Notes under the pieces: model-generated
What the model saw: only the letters and a program-made list of their open reading frames with translations
What the model was told of the DNA's origin: nothing
Databases searched by the model: none
Shown: positions 5,134-6,948 of the stretch, piece by piece
How positions within the stretch are numbered: position 1 is the first letter of the stretch
Layout: each line of letters opens with the position of its first letter
NCBI GenBank assembly: GCA_964401455.1
Contig: CAYNYI010000129.1
Coordinates: 1-6,948 of the forward strand
Length of the DNA stretch: 6,948 nucleotides
Origin: CAYNYI01 sp964401455
GTDB lineage: Bacteria > Fibrobacterota > OXYB2-FULL-49-7 > CAYNYI01
Direction of reading: 5' to 3'
Translations under genes and position numbers: made by a program

Positions 5134-6750
5134 ATGCGGATATTCGGAACAACCCAGCCAATATACGAGAGCTCCGAACTTTCATATAAAATCGGACGCC
5201 TCGTAGCCAATTATGAATTTTTCATATCCCTTTTTTGTTATTCCGGTTTCGACGAATATCATATATTCTGCCCGAATTACAACAATGCAGATCTCACGAG
5301 CAGACGTATTAAAAGAGAAAACATTCCCGAAGAAATTAAAAAGAGGATAAAAGTCTTTCATATATGCTCTCTTAAAAAGATGGTCCGGCAAAACGACTAT
5401 TATGTTTTCCATGTATGCGGCTGGGGTTTTTATTTTCCGGGTCTCATTCATCTCAGAAACAGTCATGCCCGGAAACTTTTTCCGGTAACCGGTATAATAC
5501 ATTCACTGAATTCTTCCGAGACTGCATACCACGCGCTCAAAACCTCGCTTGCTCCGGCCCTTCCTTTCGACTCTATTATATGCAGCAGCGAATGCGGTAA
5601 AATAGTTATGAAAAATCTTTTCGATGACACTTCATCAAATTTCAGCGATGCCGATTACCGCGGCCGTTTTGACCGCATACCTCTCGGCATAAGTCCTGAC
5701 TTTTCTGAAGTACCGGATAAAAATGACAGCCGCGGCGGACTCGGCATAAACACCGATGATCTTGTAATCCTTACTTTAGGGCGCCTCACTCCATCAAAAA
5801 AGATGGATTTCGGACCTCTTTTCAAGACCATAAAAAAAGTATCCATGAGAACCTCTAAAAACATTGTTTTCATTCTCGCCGGGAGCGCAGACAAACGAGA
5901 AGAACTTCTGATAAAAAATATGCTCCGGGAATACGGCATTGAGGATATTACGAGACTCGCCGTAAACTTCGACAACAGCCTGAAGAAAAAACTCTACGCG
6001 GCTTCAGATATTTACGCCGCGCCGGTTGACAATCTGCAGGAGACCTTCGGACTCTCTGTTGCCGAAGCCATGGCATGCGGCTGTGTTCCGGTGATATCCG
6101 ATTTCAACGGATATTCGGAACTGGTTGAGGACGGAAAAACCGGAATCAAGGTCCCGTCTTACTGGACCGATATTTCGGGGCTATATGATGGTATGTCCGA
6201 ATTGATAAATTTCTCAACCTATCAGCTGCTTATCTCCCAATCCATTGTTATTGACATGCATAAAATGGAATCGGCGATTATAGAACTCGATAATAACCCT
6301 GAAAAAATGGAAAAGATATCCGAAGCCGCCTCCGTAAAGGCCCGGACAGACTATCTCTGGCCGTCAATAATAAAAAGATACTGCGGCCTTTGGAAAGAAT
6401 TATCTGAAAATGTCTCGGGTTACTCTAAAAAACCCGAAAGAAAAACAAACCCCTGGGAAATAAATCACTTTAAAAATTTCAGACATTATGTAACGGCCGA
6501 AATAAAAATGACATCAATAATTGAGAAGGCCGGCAATACAAAAATACCCGTTCCGTACTCTGATGTCGGGGCCTCCCTTATAAACCCGGAGGTTATCAAG
6601 TTCATTATTTCCAAAATGCCGGCAAAAGCACTGAAAGCTTCCGGGTTATACGGCATTATAAAAAGTAATGTGAATCTTTCTGAGCAGGAGTTCATGTTCT
6701 GCATATCCTGGTCCTGCAAATACGGGCTTATGAGAATCGTGGAGATTTAA
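5134..6750 (+). CDS. Family 4 (GT-B) glycosyltransferase with a C-terminal extension
   Basis: A 538-aa protein from ATG 5134 (MRIFGTTQPIYESSELSYKI). An in-frame TTG at 5116 would add six residues; neither start has a clear Shine-Dalgarno sequence, and ATG fits the family N-terminus better. The N-terminal acceptor half (1-185) includes IIHSLNSSE (121-129), FDSIICSS (145-152) and IPLGIS (182-187). The donor half begins VILTLGRLTPSKKMD (211-225) and contains ETFGLSVAE (303-311), the E-x7-E motif of retaining family 4 enzymes, followed by AMACGCVPVISD (312-323) and ELVEDGKTGIKVP (329-341). Residues about 430-538 form a tail outside the usual catalytic fold that I do not recognise; it ends ISWSCKYGLMRIVEI. 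No signal peptide is seen. It is divergent from the sulfotransferase and probably builds the same glycan (inference). Sugar and acceptor are unknown. Confidence 0.88.
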   Translation: MRIFGTTQPIYESSELSYKIGRLVANYEFFISLFCYSGFDEYHIFCPNYNNADLTSRRIKRENIPEEIKKRIKVFHICSLKKMVRQNDYYVFHVCGWGFYFPGLIHLRNSHARKLFPVTGIIHSLNSSETAYHALKTSLAPALPFDSIICSSECGKIVMKNLFDDTSSNFSDADYRGRFDRIPLGISPDFSEVPDKNDSRGGLGINTDDLVILTLGRLTPSKKMDFGPLFKTIKKVSMRTSKNIVFILAGSADKREELLIKNMLREYGIEDITRLAVNFDNSLKKKLYAASDIYAAPVDNLQETFGLSVAEAMACGCVPVISDFNGYSELVEDGKTGIKVPSYWTDISGLYDGMSELINFSTYQLLISQSIVIDMHKMESAIIELDNNPEKMEKISEAASVKARTDYLWPSIIKRYCGLWKELSENVSGYSKKPERKTNPWEINHFKNFRHYVTAEIKMTSIIEKAGNTKIPVPYSDVGASLINPEVIKFIISKMPAKALKASGLYGIIKSNVNLSEQEFMFCISWSCKYGLMRIVEI

Positions 6751-6763
6751 TTTTTTTTTTTTT
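6751..6763. other. T13 homopolymer between convergent genes
   Basis: Thirteen T in a row directly after the GT4 stop codon and reaching the stop codon of the minus-strand gene. No GC-rich hairpin precedes it on either strand, so it is not a canonical terminator. Such tracts are prone to slippage and to sequencing length errors. Confidence 0.6.
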
Positions 6764-6948
6764 AGAAAAGCTTGTTTAAAATATCTAAAATTCTGTGGCG
6801 GTATGTATGACTGTCCAGAACTTTTTCTTCGGCTTTTTTTATAATATCAAGGGCCTCATTCCTGTGCCTCAGATAATACAAAGCCCTTTCGGAATATTCC
6901 TCCGGGGAACTGCAGATTACCGCATCAATACCGTCTAAAAAGGTTTCT
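6762..6948 (-). CDS. C-terminal end of a second CgeB-like glycosyltransferase (5' end outside window)
   Basis: The minus strand is open from the right edge to a TAA at 6762-6764, giving 61 residues ending in HTYRHRILDILNKLF. The readable stretch includes DAVICSSPEEYSERALYYLR and EKVLDSHTYRHRI. This aligns with the end of the 801-1970 protein (EYTSAEECADLTEYYIKN ... EKVLKYHTYDKRV) and with the usual end of Glyco_trans_1_2 domains, where a segment like (s)sp.E..e...yyL precedes R-rich helix and (E)KVL..HTY. It converges on the GT4 gene with 11 bp between stop codons. The catalytic part is outside the window, so function rests on this terminal motif alone; a GT2 or GT4 with a similar end is less likely. 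Confidence 0.65.
   Translation of the reverse strand, partial: ETFLDGIDAVICSSPEEYSERALYYLRHRNEALDIIKKAEEKVLDSHTYRHRILDILNKLF

Noticed and set aside
6751..6763. T13 run as a rho-independent terminator
   Set aside because: No stable GC-rich stem lies just upstream on the plus strand, and on the minus strand the run would be A-rich after the stop codon.

Overview
This window is a bacterial flagellin locus with flanking glycan-modification genes. It carries two tandem, nearly identical flagellin genes (2166-3014 and 3224-4072). Around them lie a TPR-tailed family 2 glycosyltransferase (C-terminal end only, left edge), a CgeB/DUF3880-like glycosyltransferase on the minus strand, a PAPS-dependent sulfotransferase on the minus strand, a family 4 glycosyltransferase with an unusual C-terminal extension, and the C-terminal end of a second CgeB-like gene at the right edge. 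The last gene is truncated by the window but reads clearly on the minus strand. No mobile element, RNA gene or CRISPR array was seen.

Organism: a motile bacterium using sigma-28-type flagellar promoters (TAAA-N16-CCCGATA before both flagellins), strong GGAGG ribosome binding sites on the flagellins and classical rho-independent terminators. The flagellins are short (282 aa), begin MRINHNISS and lack the large D2/D3 insert. That N-terminus resembles flagellins of deep-branching Gram-negative phyla (spirochaete- or Fibrobacterota-like), but the phylum cannot be fixed from this sequence; this is a weak inference.

Layout: 2-823 (+) GT2-TPR end; 801-1970 (-) CgeB-like GT, overlapping the former tail to tail; 2037-2165 sigma-28 promoter and structured leader; flagellin 1 and terminator; 3103-3223 second sigma-28 promoter and structured leader; flagellin 2 and a bidirectional terminator; 4150-5040 (-) sulfotransferase; 5041-5133 AT-rich divergent promoter region with an inverted repeat; 5134-6750 (+) GT4; 6762-6948 (-) second CgeB-like GT. 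The likely joint purpose, inferred from context, is making flagellin and building a glycan, possibly sulfated, on flagellin or another surface structure.

The most striking signal is in the flagellin 5' leaders. Each can fold into the same ordered hairpins. One has an A-N-GGA-C hexaloop. One has an identical CCGCAA hexaloop on a stem whose sequence differs but stays fully paired. A last one (GAAAAC / GTTTTC) shows the Shine-Dalgarno sequence in an A-N-GGA-G hexaloop immediately before the ATG. The two A-N-GGA-N loops match the known CsrA/RsmA binding signature, which suggests double-site translational control of flagellin. The CCGCAA element has no function known to me. A second strong signal is a 638-bp block that is identical between the two flagellin genes while their ends have diverged at silent sites, the signature of recent gene conversion.
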